A stretch of DNA of 64,000 nucleotides. It comes from JADJYF01 sp050186725. GTDB lineage: Bacteria; Pseudomonadota; Gammaproteobacteria; Ga0077536. Under the pieces are notes generated by a model. It was not told where the DNA came from. It ran no database searches and saw only the letters and a list, made by a program, of their open reading frames with translations. Positions 44,516 through 53,689 of the stretch are shown here, one piece after another. The stretch's first letter is position 1; every line of letters starts with the position of its first letter. The DNA lies in assembly GCA_050186725.1 (NCBI GenBank), contig JBFWYG010000001.1, positions 163,558 through 227,557 of the forward strand, in the 5' to 3' direction. Position numbers and translations under genes: made by a program.

Positions 44516-44740
44516 TCAACGATTCGCCATCAACTCGTCGACCGTCATTCCAATATCCCTCGCGATCTGACGCAACAGGAGTGGCGAGACGTCTCGACCT
44601 GGGTGATGCGGCACAGTGGTTGCGCGACCATCGGGGTGCCGATACTGCTTGTGCGAGCCTCGTTGGCGCGCTACCGCGAAGCCCAGCGCGAACAAGATCT
44701 TCTCGACCTCACGAGGTTTGAGTACCGGAACGTTCGACAC
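44516..44740 (-). CDS. hicA: HicA-type mRNA interferase toxin
   Basis: A 74-residue double-stranded-RNA-binding-fold toxin of the HicA/YcfA family. The pattern REVEKILFALGFAVARQRGSHKQYRHPDGR is diagnostic, with the candidate catalytic histidine at residue 30 (GSHKQY). HicA cleaves mRNA in a translation-independent way until bound by HicB. It begins 2 bases after the antitoxin stop, so antitoxin comes first here, the reverse of the common hicA-hicB order. Confidence 0.9.
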   Translation of the reverse strand: MSNVPVLKPREVEKILFALGFAVARQRGSHKQYRHPDGRATTVPHHPGRDVSPLLLRQIARDIGMTVDELMANR

Positions 44741-44742
44741 GC

Positions 44743-44949
44743 CTATACGGCCACCATTTGCGTGCCGACGAACTCGGCATCAAGCCTAGGCTCGCCGTCT
44801 TCGAGCAGCATCTCGATGACCACTTTCAGGTTGGCGTTCAACTCCTCGAGGGTCTCACCTTGACTGTGCGCGCCGGCGAAGCCCGGGATGTAGCCAACGT
44901 AGAGCCCAGTCGCGACGCAGCGTTCAATGACAGCAATGTACTGGTGCAT
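44743..44949 (-). CDS. hicB: HicB-type antitoxin
   Basis: A 68-residue HicB-like protein (YIAVIERCVATGLYVGYIPGFAGAHSQGETLEELNANLKVVIEMLLEDG), the partially degraded RNase H-like fold that covers the HicA active site. It ends soon after this domain and has no DNA-binding C-terminal extension, so autoregulation by HicB alone is doubtful. It is translated just ahead of hicA. Confidence 0.9.
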   Translation of the reverse strand: MHQYIAVIERCVATGLYVGYIPGFAGAHSQGETLEELNANLKVVIEMLLEDGEPRLDAEFVGTQMVAV

Positions 44950-45220
44950 GGAGGCAATCCTGGTCGCTGACGTTATTCCTAGTTTAGTCGCTTCTTGGGA
45001 GGAGAGTCAGACGACGAGGTCCCGGACCGGCAGATCGAGAGGTGGGTCCAGAGGTGGTTGGCCTTGGGCTCGACATGCCCCAACGATTCACGCCAGGGTC
45101 CCTGATCCAGGTTGATGTTCCCCGAAGACGCTGCAGCATGGAGGTTCGGGCCAAGGCGAAACAACAATTTACGACCGAGGGGATCGTCGACAGGTCGAGC
45201 GTGGCGGACGTAATGATCAG

Positions 45221-45754
45221 TCATGGCAGGTCGCTGGCTGAGGCGTGCGCGCAGCTCGGGGGGACCGACAAGACCTCCTTGCGGTGGCGTGTGGTTGCTG
45301 CAGTCGTCCGGTCTAGCTTCGTCGGGCGGGTAGACCCGATGCGAGCGCTCGGTCCTCGAGTCCGCAGGAGTGTCTCCGACATACCCCACTGCGAGTCTCG
45401 GTTACCAGCGTCCACCCGGCCCAGCGCAGACGCGGTGACAACTGACATAAGCATAGACGCGAGCGCCACCGGGCCAAGAGACTCCGTCAACCCGAACAGG
45501 CTCAGAATCTCCGCTTCGGGAAAGACTACGACTCCCAGCACGAAGGGGTCGCTGAGACGTCGCGAGTGGCGCGACGCTCGCCCTGGAGCGCTCATCACGA
45601 GGGCGGACAGAATTGTCACAAACGACAGTATCCAAACCCCGCTCTCCAGTACGGACAACTCGCCGGCGGTCCATACGCACACGACAATGATTACGAAGGC
45701 CTGCACGCAAAGGAAGCCTCGCAAAGCGGCGATGCGATCGCCCCGGGCACTCAC
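45221..45754 (-). CDS. Small membrane protein, unknown function
   Basis: About 177 residues with hydrophobic segments FLCVQAFVIIVVCVWTA, GVWILSFVTILSALVM and LVGPVALASMLMSVV-like stretches, roughly three or four membrane helices, then a polar tail. I recognise no family. I start at the GTG at 45754, which follows GATGAGGTG; the frame extends to an ATG at 45838 that would overlap the lipoprotein gene by 62 bases. It lies after the RHS gene and the lipoprotein on the same strand, and its lower GC matches them. The C-terminal 60 residues look poorly protein-like, so the gene may be degraded. Confidence 0.45.
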   Translation of the reverse strand: MSARGDRIAALRGFLCVQAFVIIVVCVWTAGELSVLESGVWILSFVTILSALVMSAPGRASRHSRRLSDPFVLGVVVFPEAEILSLFGLTESLGPVALASMLMSVVTASALGRVDAGNRDSQWGMSETLLRTRGPSARIGSTRPTKLDRTTAATTRHRKEVLSVPPSCAHASASDLP

Positions 45755-45776
45755 TGCCAACACCTCATCGCACAAG

Positions 45777-46415
45777 CTAAGGCACGCCGATCCCGACTGC
45801 CCTGTCGAACTCGATGAGCTTTGAAAGCGATTGGGCATGCGCAGTCACTCGCCTTCTAATCCTCTTTTCTTCCTCACAGTCCCCGGGCCAGTTGAGCGGA
45901 CTAAAGGTATCCACCATCAGATCCACGTCCAGCGTGAACAGACCGTCCGAAGCACGCTGCAGCGTAACCGATCCACTCTTGCTGTACCCCCAGCATCCGC
46001 TGCTGCCTGGCGAGTTAGTCAAACTGGATGACCAGAACGCGAACACATCGGAGCGGGAATCCAATCGAATTTCATTGGCAGTGCCAAGATTCATTTGAGG
46101 AAAGAATACGGTCAAATTCCAGAACGACGATCTATCAGTCCTGAGAATACTCCCTGGCGACTGTTCGCGGAACGCTACAATGCTACCGTCACCACTTCGG
46201 ACCTGATGCCCTTGAAGAACGAAATCCGTGCCGCTTTCGGGCTTCTCTCCATCACCAATCAGCGCGCGATTTCTCGCGTGAGCGCTCTCCGCTGTGAAGC
46301 GGGCACCTGAAACGACGTAGGTCTCGGCGTAGGGCGCTTGCATTTCGATGCACCCCGCGATTGCACCGATCGCCAAAATCACCCCTAGACTACTCACCGC
46401 TTTGCGCATGCGCAC
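45777..46415 (-). CDS. Predicted lipoprotein downstream of the RHS gene
   Basis: A 212-residue secreted protein with a lipobox (AIAGC, cysteine 22) after a short hydrophobic signal. The mature part is polar and probably rich in beta strands (SFWNLTVFFPQMNLGTANEIRL), with several cysteines. I recognise no family. The ATG at 46415 overlaps the end of the RHS gene by 22 bases (a second ATG at 46409 also fits), so the two are co-expressed. Its position directly after a toxin-like RHS tip makes it a candidate immunity protein; this is inference. GC is lower than in the RHS core. Confidence 0.65.
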   Translation of the reverse strand: MRMRKAVSSLGVILAIGAIAGCIEMQAPYAETYVVSGARFTAESAHARNRALIGDGEKPESGTDFVLQGHQVRSGDGSIVAFREQSPGSILRTDRSSFWNLTVFFPQMNLGTANEIRLDSRSDVFAFWSSSLTNSPGSSGCWGYSKSGSVTLQRASDGLFTLDVDLMVDTFSPLNWPGDCEEEKRIRRRVTAHAQSLSKLIEFDRAVGIGVP

Positions 46416-49400
46416 TGCTTGGCTCCCTGCTCAAGTCTCGATGACAGCGCGTCGACTCTAGATCTTGCTTCGCTATAGATATCAGGGTGACGCAGTGGAC
46501 GGAGAATCATGTCGAGACGCGGACGTGTACGGTGAATGGACTCGTGAATAATCTGCTCCAAGAGATTCTTCAATTGTTCACAGTCGAGTTCCGCTTCGAA
46601 ACGATCATCCACCGAAATTGACTTTGATATGGGATTCGTGAAGCCAACAATGTCGCTCCCATCGACAGATTTCCCAAGGTCTCGAACGCTCACTTCGTTG
46701 GGCACGTCTAGATCAGGCTGTGAAACTGCCGCCAGCCCTATCATGTCCTGAACGTCCTGGCGCGTCAGTCCATGGGTGTCGATGAAGCGGAGAGGGTTGT
46801 TCAAAACGTATGCGTACGGATTGATTCCGCCGTTCAATCCAGCAGGGTCACTCTCCAAATACCTCCCCAACCCCGCCACATAATCCCTATACCCATTTCC
46901 AAACACCGGCCCGTCGTTCACCTGCCCAGGAAAGCCACGCAGGATCGCCGGGGCTTCGCTGACGCCATCGCGGTCGACATCCAGGTCGTTCCGCCCACCA
47001 AAGCCAAAGGCGTCCCCACCGGTGGAGATCATGGTCATGCGTCCGGCCGTATCGGTCATGTATTGCAACTGGTTCACCTGGTTCACGTGCAGGTAGCGAA
47101 TGCGCGGCGCGGCACCGGCGGTGGTCGTGACTTCCGCGAGTGGGCGTCCTTCCAGCCACACGTACTCGCGCCAGGTGGTGTGCTTGCCGCCACCACTGGT
47201 GACGGCGGCCAGCAGGTCGCCGCTCTCGGCGTAGAGGTAGATGGTGGGCTGGGTCGTGTCGCCGCGTGCGTACTTCACGGCGCGACGTCCGTGGCCGTCG
47301 TAGCGCGCGGTCCACAGCGTCGCAACCTGCTGCATGACGCTGGCCGGGCGACCGCTCTCGTCGTAACGGTAAGTGACGCCCAGGTCGGGGCCGATGTTGC
47401 TCGCGACGCCATTGACCAGGGCGTAACCGGCGTGGTGACGCAACAGGTTACCCGCCGGGTCGTAGTCGTCGCCGCGAGCCTGGGCGCCGTAGACGCGATT
47501 CGAGGTGGCGCCCACGCGGTACATCACACGCCGCAGCAGGCTGCCATCGGCGCGCTGTTCGTCGCGCTGCGTGCGGTTGCCATTTGCGTCGTAGGCGTAG
47601 CTGTAGGCGCCCGCGCCGCCGCTCTCGGAGATCAGCCGATGAAGGGCGTCGTAGCGGTACTGGCGGGTACCGGCCACCCCGGCCGACGCGCCGCCCTCGG
47701 TGGCAACCTCGAGCAGGTTGTCCGCCGCGTCGTAGCGTGCGTAGCGATAGCTCGGCAGCGCGTTGGACGAACTCGAGATGGCGGTGAGCCGCCCGGCGCG
47801 ATCATATGCGCGGATTTCGCGCAGCCCGTTGCCGAACGTCAGACTGGTCATGCTACCGAAGGGCTGCCAGGTGATGCTCGAAGCCAACGCTACGCTCGCG
47901 CCTCCGAGCTCGGCGCGGAGCGCGGTCGTCCGCCCGGCCGCGTCACGACTCAGGGCGAGCCGCAGTCCGCTCGGGTAGTCGATGGCGATGACGCGCGAGG
48001 CGCTGTCGTAGCGATAGGCGATGTCGTGCTGCCCGCCCACGCCATCGAGCCGCCTGCGGGTGAGATTGCCACGCGCGTCGTAGTCGAAGCGGGTGGTGCC
48101 GCTCGCGTCGGTCATCGCGCTCAGGCGGCCGACGGCATTGCGCCCCGGTGTCGTGTCGTCGTAGGTGTAGCCGATGTCCGGATCGGTGGGGTAATCCACC
48201 GCCACCAGGCGGTTCAGCGCATCGTAGCGATAGTGCGTGGGCGCGGCCTGGGCCGCGGTCTGCCTGCGCAGATGCCTGACACGATTGCCAGCCTCGTCGT
48301 AGCTGTCCTCGCTGACGCCGGCGTCGGGGCTGGCGGTGACCAGCGCCTCACCGAAGGCGCTGCGCGTGTAGCGGGTGACGAGGCCGCGCGGATCGGTGAC
48401 GCTCGCGATGCCGTCGAAGGCGTCATAGGCATAGCGCGTCACGCCTCCTGCGCCGTTGGTATCGGTGATGACCCTCAGCAGTTCGTCCCGTCCCAGGCGG
48501 CGCGGCGAAGCCACTCCGCGCGGATCGCCGATGCTCTCCAGCTCGCCATTGGCGTCGTAGCCATAGTCCTGCGCCTGCCCCTCGCCGCCGGTCAGCGTGA
48601 GCAGTTGATTGCGCTGGTCGTAGGCGCGCGCCAGTCTACGAGTGAGCGTACCCGCCGGGTCGTGTGTCGTTTCCGCGACGCGATTGCCGAGCGCATCGAG
48701 CGTGTAGTCCACGTGATTGCCGAGCGTGTCACCGACGCGCACCAGGCGCTGCGCGGCGTCGTAGCCGTAGTCCAGGCCGCTGCCATCGGACTGTCGCTCT
48801 TCGCTCAGCAGTCCGCGCGCGTCGTAGCGATAGGTCGTGCGTGCGCCTGCGACGATGCGCGCGATCAGTCGCCCCCGCGCATCGTATTCGAAGCGCGTCT
48901 CGACGCCGTTCGCATCCTGCATGGCGAGCGGCCGACCCTCGGCGTCGTGGGCGGTGAAGCGCGTGACCTGCCCCAGCGCATTGGTGATCGTTAGCAGGTT
49001 GCCGGTCTGGCGGTCATGTTCAAAGCGCGTGACATCCGCCACGTCGCCGCGCGGACCGTCCACTTCCGCGAGCAGTCCCACGCGCGGATCTGACGCATCG
49101 TCGTCACCGTACCAGCGGTAGCGCGTGGCGCGCGTGCCGCCACCGGCGACGAGATCCGTCACCGCGCGGCTGGCGAGGCGCGCCCCGCGGTAGCTGTAGT
49201 CCACGCTGCGCAGCACGCGCCCCGCGCCGTCGACGAGCGTCTCGCGCAGCGGCAGGCGCTGCGCCGGCAACCAGTCGGTGACGGTCACGCGACGGTTCTC
49301 GCCCTGGCCCTCGGCGCGCCGCGTCTCGAGACCGCGTGCGTCGTGGTCGTAGTCCACCACGTTGCCCAGGTGATCGGTGACCAGGTCGCGATGGCCGCGC

Positions 49401-51172
49401 TCATCGTAGGTGGTGGCGGCCAGCGGCCCCGCGCCGCAGAAATTGCAGTTGCCACCGCTGACCGCGGTGATCAGTCCGACGCCGAACTCCGCGCGGGTGT
49501 TGTAACTGCGCGTCGTGCCGCGCGCATCGGTGACGGCGGTGTAGGCCGGCTGGAAGTCGAAGGTAACGCGTTCCACGCCGCCCGCGTGCTCGCTGGACAG
49601 CGCGCGACCGCTGGCGTCGTAGTCCCAGCGCGCGAAGACGCTTCCGCTCTCGTCGAGCAGCTCGGTCAGGCCCTGGGGCCAGTCGGTGTCGGTGTAGCGA
49701 TAGGCGCGGCGTGGATTGTCGGCGAGGCTCGCCGGGTCCGCGGCGCTGTCGTTGTCATCCGGCGCGATGGCCGTGACCAGGCGGTCGAGACCGTCGTAGG
49801 CGTAGCCGTGACGATGGCCACCGGCATCGATCATCGCCGCCAGCCGGCCGCGCGCATCGTGCTCGAAAGTGAGCGCGCGCCCGAAGCGTCCCTCGACCCG
49901 CAGCAGCAGGCGGCGCGCGTCGTAGCGCAGCACCTCGCGCCGCCCGTTGCGTGGGTCATCGCGCGCGACCAGCAGGTAGTCGCGCGAGGTCGCGGTCGCG
50001 GTGGCGAGCGTCTGGGGCAGGTCGAAGCGCTCGACGCGATCTTCGCCGTCGACGTACTCCAAGGCCGTGCTCCCGGCCAGCGCGCGCAGGATGCCGACCG
50101 TGAGTGGCGAGATCGGTACGAAGCTCGCGCTGCCCGCAGCGCGATTGAAACGCAGCACGCGGCCGTCGGGTCGATACAGCCGGGCGGTCTGCGCGCCGGT
50201 GCGATGCGTGACGAGATGGAGTCCGGCGCTGTAGTCGTGGCTCCAGCCCGGACCCAGGTCCTGCCCGCGGCGCTGCTGGCTGTTGTAGTGACGGCTGAAG
50301 GCGAGGTCGCCATGGACGGTACCGGCGTAGTCCGTCTCACGCTGATACTTGTTGCCGGTGGTGGTGTTGACCGGGTTGCTGCCGTTGGCGAGCGCCGGAC
50401 ACTCGCCGCCCAGGTTGGCCTCGGGGTCCAGGCCGCCCTGGTGTTCGCAGCTCGTCATGGAGTACGTCAGTCGGCCGCTCAAGTCCTCCGTCACCGGCCG
50501 CCAGCCGACCTCGCACACGCTCGAGACCGCGAGGCTCGCCTTGTGCAGCGGTAGCACGACCCGGGCGAAGTTCGGCTGTCCCGACGGCGCGTCGCAGCCG
50601 CTGATGCGCTGGCAATAAACCGAGGCACACAGGCCGCGGATAAGCGGCCCCTGGGCCGCGGTGGCGGCGTCCTCGGGTTCGTAGGCCAGCGCCGTCTGCG
50701 TGCCGAACACCGCGCCGGTGCGATCCGTCGCGCCGTGGCCGAGCGAGCAGTTGCGCGGCATCGCGCCGAACGCGTCGAGCGGCTGGCTGTAGAGGTGGGT
50801 ATCGACCACGCCGTCGCCGTTGCTGTCGCGGCGGAAATCGAAGGACTGGCCTTCGTCCACTTCGACCAGCCCCGTGCTGAATACGCGCGGGTCGTCCGAC
50901 GGATGGTGGCTGCGCGCCCAGGCGTCCAGCGCGAGTAACGCCTGTCCCGGCGAGCGATAGAGGCCGACCAGGCTCTGGAACGGCGTAGGCGGCGCCTTGC
51001 CGGTGCTGGGCGCGGTGGCGCGCCAGGCATCCGCGGGCAGGACGTTGTCCGCCTCGCGGGCGAGGCCCGTCCCGGCCCAGTGCACCAGGCTCGTCGCCAG
51101 GGCCATCCTCATCCACGTCCTCCCTCTCGCACGCACGCCCGTGACGGCGCACGCGAACGTCCTTGTCCGCAT
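46394..51172 (-). CDS. RHS-repeat protein with HExxH C-terminal tip (putative polymorphic toxin)
   Basis: A 1592-residue RHS/YD-repeat protein. After a signal-like N-terminus and a region with several cysteines, a DUF6531-like part (NPVNTTTGNKYQRETDY) leads into dozens of YD repeats (YDARG, YDANG, YDALNR). The core ends in the RHS hallmark YLESDPAGLNGGINPYAYVLNNPLRFIDTHGL-type segment at about residue 1440-1469. The remaining 123-residue tip is lower in GC, is unlike the core, and carries HESIH at about 1543-1547 with a candidate third ligand in YSEARSRVD, as in zinc metallopeptidases. This is the layout of a secreted RHS toxin with a cage and a variable tip. No secretion genes are nearby. 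Confidence 0.85.
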   Translation of the reverse strand: MRTRTFACAVTGVRARGRTWMRMALATSLVHWAGTGLAREADNVLPADAWRATAPSTGKAPPTPFQSLVGLYRSPGQALLALDAWARSHHPSDDPRVFSTGLVEVDEGQSFDFRRDSNGDGVVDTHLYSQPLDAFGAMPRNCSLGHGATDRTGAVFGTQTALAYEPEDAATAAQGPLIRGLCASVYCQRISGCDAPSGQPNFARVVLPLHKASLAVSSVCEVGWRPVTEDLSGRLTYSMTSCEHQGGLDPEANLGGECPALANGSNPVNTTTGNKYQRETDYAGTVHGDLAFSRHYNSQQRRGQDLGPGWSHDYSAGLHLVTHRTGAQTARLYRPDGRVLRFNRAAGSASFVPISPLTVGILRALAGSTALEYVDGEDRVERFDLPQTLATATATSRDYLLVARDDPRNGRREVLRYDARRLLLRVEGRFGRALTFEHDARGRLAAMIDAGGHRHGYAYDGLDRLVTAIAPDDNDSAADPASLADNPRRAYRYTDTDWPQGLTELLDESGSVFARWDYDASGRALSSEHAGGVERVTFDFQPAYTAVTDARGTTRSYNTRAEFGVGLITAVSGGNCNFCGAGPLAATTYDERGHRDLVTDHLGNVVDYDHDARGLETRRAEGQGENRRVTVTDWLPAQRLPLRETLVDGAGRVLRSVDYSYRGARLASRAVTDLVAGGGTRATRYRWYGDDDASDPRVGLLAEVDGPRGDVADVTRFEHDRQTGNLLTITNALGQVTRFTAHDAEGRPLAMQDANGVETRFEYDARGRLIARIVAGARTTYRYDARGLLSEERQSDGSGLDYGYDAAQRLVRVGDTLGNHVDYTLDALGNRVAETTHDPAGTLTRRLARAYDQRNQLLTLTGGEGQAQDYGYDANGELESIGDPRGVASPRRLGRDELLRVITDTNGAGGVTRYAYDAFDGIASVTDPRGLVTRYTRSAFGEALVTASPDAGVSEDSYDEAGNRVRHLRRQTAAQAAPTHYRYDALNRLVAVDYPTDPDIGYTYDDTTPGRNAVGRLSAMTDASGTTRFDYDARGNLTRRRLDGVGGQHDIAYRYDSASRVIAIDYPSGLRLALSRDAAGRTTALRAELGGASVALASSITWQPFGSMTSLTFGNGLREIRAYDRAGRLTAISSSSNALPSYRYARYDAADNLLEVATEGGASAGVAGTRQYRYDALHRLISESGGAGAYSYAYDANGNRTQRDEQRADGSLLRRVMYRVGATSNRVYGAQARGDDYDPAGNLLRHHAGYALVNGVASNIGPDLGVTYRYDESGRPASVMQQVATLWTARYDGHGRRAVKYARGDTTQPTIYLYAESGDLLAAVTSGGGKHTTWREYVWLEGRPLAEVTTTAGAAPRIRYLHVNQVNQLQYMTDTAGRMTMISTGGDAFGFGGRNDLDVDRDGVSEAPAILRGFPGQVNDGPVFGNGYRDYVAGLGRYLESDPAGLNGGINPYAYVLNNPLRFIDTHGLTRQDVQDMIGLAAVSQPDLDVPNEVSVRDLGKSVDGSDIVGFTNPISKSISVDDRFEAELDCEQLKNLLEQIIHESIHRTRPRLDMILRPLRHPDIYSEARSRVDALSSRLEQGAKQCACAKR

Positions 51173-51399
51173 GGGTCGCTCCTTCGATCCCGCGACGCAG
51201 CCACCTGCCCGCGCAAGCGGCCAGGCTGCGTCCTGCCCGTGTCGTGGCCGGCACTCCTTGCCAGCCGATCCGCGCGGCGCGCCCCGCGGGCGGTCGTGCG
51301 AGCATCGACCTTAGGTCAGGCAAAGCGGGACTGCACGCCCGCGCCGGGCGGGCGAGCGTGGTCTGAACAGGGAAATTTTCCCGCTGATGGGCCGCGCCG

Positions 51400-52464
51400 T
51401 CAGCGCGCGGCGACGCTGGCGCCGCGCCAGGCCTCGGCGCGCTTCTCCGCCTCGCGCTTCTGCGCCGCGGACAGCCGCGTCTCGATGGCTGCGAGATTGC
51501 CCTCGGCGAGCGCCAGGCCGCGCGCGGCGGCCGCGCGGAACAGCGCGCAGGCCTCGACCGGATCGGCGGCCACGCCGCGACCGGCGGCGTACAGGTAGCC
51601 GAGATTCAGCATGGCTTCGGGCGTCCCCTGCGTAGCGGCCGCACGATACCAGCGCACGGCGCGCGGCAGATCCTGCGGCCAGTTCATGCCGGCCTCGTAG
51701 AGCATGCCCAGCGACAGCTGCGCGGCGGCCAGGCCGGCGTCGGCGGCACGTTCGTAGAGCACGCGGGCCAGGTCGGCATTGGCGCCGATGCCGCGGCCCA
51801 GGCGATAGAGCCGCGCCAGGTTGTAGGTCGCGGGCGCGTAGCCCAGCGCGGCGGCGCGCTGGTAGGCGCTGACCGCCTCGGCATCGGACCGCGGCCGACC
51901 GCGACCGCGCTCGTGCATGCGGCCGATGGCGAAGATCGCCTCCTCCGCGTTCTGCTCGGCGGCGCGGCGGAACCAGCCGTAGGCGTCATCGACGCTGCGT
52001 ATCACGCCGCGACCGTGGTAGTACTGCCGCCCGAGCTGCAGCTGGGCCGCGATGTCACCGTGCTCGGCGAACTCGACCAGGCGCGCCACGGCGGCCGCGC
52101 TGCCATGCAACGCGGCGCGCCCGAACCACTTGCGGGCCTCGGCCCGATCGTCCGCGTGCACGCCCTCCTCGGCGCGCTGCGCGAAGGCCTCCGCCAGGCG
52201 CAGCTCGGCCGGCGCATGCCCCTGCTCGGCGCTCTTGCGATACCACTCGAGCGCCTGGCCGGCGTCGTGCGGCGCACCGTCCTGGCCGCGTTCATAGAGC
52301 TCGCCGAGACGGAACTGCGCGCGCGCGTCACCGCCCGCCGCGAGCGCCGCCCAGGCGGCGAGATCGCGCTCGTGGCGCGCGTCGGCCTCGTCCGCCGCGG
52401 CGACCGGCGCGCCGCGCAGAGCCAGTACAATGGCGAGCCACCAGAAGAGCTTGGAGTGCAGCAT
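51400..52464 (-). CDS. Sel1-repeat (TPR-like) secreted protein
   Basis: A 354-residue protein with an N-terminal signal peptide (LHSKLFWWLAIVLALRGAPVAAADEA) and at least seven Sel1-like repeats of about 36 residues, for example AQFRLGELYERGQDGAPHDAGQALEWYRKSAEQG. Sel1 proteins act as scaffolds for protein partners in the periplasm or envelope; the partner is unknown. The ATG at 52464 lies back-to-back with the VanZ-like start, the two start codons sharing the palindrome CATG; the longer open frame has no signal peptide. The 227 bases between the RHS start and this stop hold no gene I can support. Confidence 0.82.
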   Translation of the reverse strand: MLHSKLFWWLAIVLALRGAPVAAADEADARHERDLAAWAALAAGGDARAQFRLGELYERGQDGAPHDAGQALEWYRKSAEQGHAPAELRLAEAFAQRAEEGVHADDRAEARKWFGRAALHGSAAAVARLVEFAEHGDIAAQLQLGRQYYHGRGVIRSVDDAYGWFRRAAEQNAEEAIFAIGRMHERGRGRPRSDAEAVSAYQRAAALGYAPATYNLARLYRLGRGIGANADLARVLYERAADAGLAAAQLSLGMLYEAGMNWPQDLPRAVRWYRAAATQGTPEAMLNLGYLYAAGRGVAADPVEACALFRAAAARGLALAEGNLAAIETRLSAAQKREAEKRAEAWRGASVAAR

Positions 52465-52888
52465 GTCCGAGGATAGCGGCCGGCGTGACGCCGCCCTGCA
52501 GCGTGGCCTCGCCGGGGCGCTGGTCCGCGCGCGCCGCCAGTGGCGTGTGCTCGCGTGGCTCGCGGTGGCGGGCGTGGCCGGCCTGTCGCTGATGCCGATA
52601 GACGTGCCCGTGGCGCCCGAGCTGCTCGACGTCGACAAGCTGGTGCACGTCGGCATGTACGCGTCGCTCATGCTGTGTTTCAGCTACGGCTATCCGCGGC
52701 GTCACTGGGCGGCCTGCGCCAGCGGGCTCACCTGTTACGGCGTGCTGCTCGAGTTCCTGCAGGGTCAGACCGGTTACCGCACGCCGTCGGCGATGGACGC
52801 GCTTGCCAACCTGACGGGCGTCTCGATAATGCTGTGGCTGCGCGTGCGCCGGGACAATCAGCTGCGCCGCGGCGCCCGACTTCCATGA
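52463..52888 (+). CDS. VanZ-like membrane protein
   Basis: A 141-residue protein with three or four membrane helices. It carries LLDVDKLVHVGMYASLMLCFSYGYPRRHW, then GVLLEFLQGQTGYRTPSAMDALANLTG, typical of the VanZ-like family, whose function in proteobacteria is not known. The ATG at 52463 has TTGGAG upstream; an ATG at 52430 is possible but would extend into the Sel1 gene on the other strand. It is divergent from that gene. Confidence 0.8.
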   Translation: MSEDSGRRDAALQRGLAGALVRARRQWRVLAWLAVAGVAGLSLMPIDVPVAPELLDVDKLVHVGMYASLMLCFSYGYPRRHWAACASGLTCYGVLLEFLQGQTGYRTPSAMDALANLTGVSIMLWLRVRRDNQLRRGARLP

Positions 52889-52901
52889 GCATCTCCGCAC
52901 C

Positions 52902-53459
52902 ATGAGCACTGACACCGCCGCGCGCCGCCCGCTCGAGGGCATGCGCGTCATCGAGGCCGGCCAACTGCTGGCCGGCCCCTTCACCGGCACCATCCTCGGC
53001 TACTTCGGGGCCGAGGTGATCAAGGTCGAACCGCCCGAGGGTGGCGATCCCATTCGCACCTGGCGCGAGACCCGCGACGGCATCTCCTTCTGGTGGCGGA
53101 GCATCGCGCGCAACAAGAAATGCGTGACGCTCGACCTGCGCACGCCGCGGGGTCGCGAACTCATGACCGAACTCGCCGCGCGCGCCGACGTGTTCGTGGA
53201 GAACTTCCGCCCTGGCATCATGGAGAAGTGGGGCCTCGGGCCGGACGCACTCAAGGCGCGCAATCCCGGCCTCATCTATACCCGCATCTCGGGCTACGGC
53301 CAGACCGGCCCCAACGCGCCCAAGGCCGGCTTCGCCTCGGTGTGCGAGGCCTACGGCGGCTTCCGCTACGTGAACGGCTTTCCCGGCCAGCCGCCGGTAC
53401 GCCCCAATCTCTCCATCGGCGACACCCTGGCCGGCATCCACGCCGCGCTCGGTGTGCTG
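52902..53459 (+). CDS. CaiB/BaiF CoA transferase, N-terminal part (cut by assembly gap)
   Basis: The first 186 residues of a class III CoA transferase, which moves CoA between carboxylic acids. The opening PLEGMRVIEAGQLLAGPFTGTILGYFGAEVIKVEPPEGGDPIR is the family signature, and the aspartate expected in DVFVENFRPGIMEKWGLG is present. The gene runs into 100 N at 53460 and resumes at 53560 in another reading frame. Full-length members are near 400 residues, so about 170 residues, or roughly 500 bases, are missing from the assembly. This is a sequencing gap, not a pseudogene. Confidence 0.88.
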
Positions 53460-53559
53460 NNNNNNNNNNNNNNNNNNNNNNNNNNNNNNNNNNNNNNNNN
53501 NNNNNNNNNNNNNNNNNNNNNNNNNNNNNNNNNNNNNNNNNNNNNNNNNNNNNNNNNNN
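53460..53559. other. Assembly gap (100 N)
   Basis: A run of exactly 100 N, the usual placeholder for a scaffold gap of unknown size. From the missing middle of the CoA transferase, the true gap is probably near 500 bases. Frame continuity would require its length to be one more than a multiple of three above 100. Confidence 0.95.
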
Positions 53560-53689
53560 GCGTACGCCAGGCCGCACCGACTGGCCGGGCGCCGGCGAAC
53601 TCGGCGGCTGGAACGACGAGATCTACGGCGAACTGCTCGGCCTGGACGCGGCGGCGCGCGCCGACCTCAAGGCGGCGGGCATCATTTGA
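53560..53689 (+). CDS. CaiB/BaiF CoA transferase, C-terminal part
   Basis: The last 42 residues of the CoA transferase begun at 52902. They end with WNDEIYGELLGLDAAARADLKAAGII, a typical family C-terminus before the TGA at 53687-53689. The frame differs from the N-terminal part only because the gap length is a placeholder. The stop overlaps the TTG start of the next gene. Confidence 0.8.

Noticed and set aside
44979..45389. 136-codon minus-strand frame overlapping the membrane protein
   Set aside because: No hydrophobic or domain signal is visible, and it overlaps the better frame at 45221-45754.
46772..48994. 740-codon plus-strand open frame through the RHS gene
   Set aside because: It mirrors the RHS repeat periodicity on the other strand and has no recognisable domain.
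52902..53689. Frameshifted CoA transferase pseudogene
   Set aside because: The frame change coincides with 100 N, so it is an assembly artefact, not a mutation.
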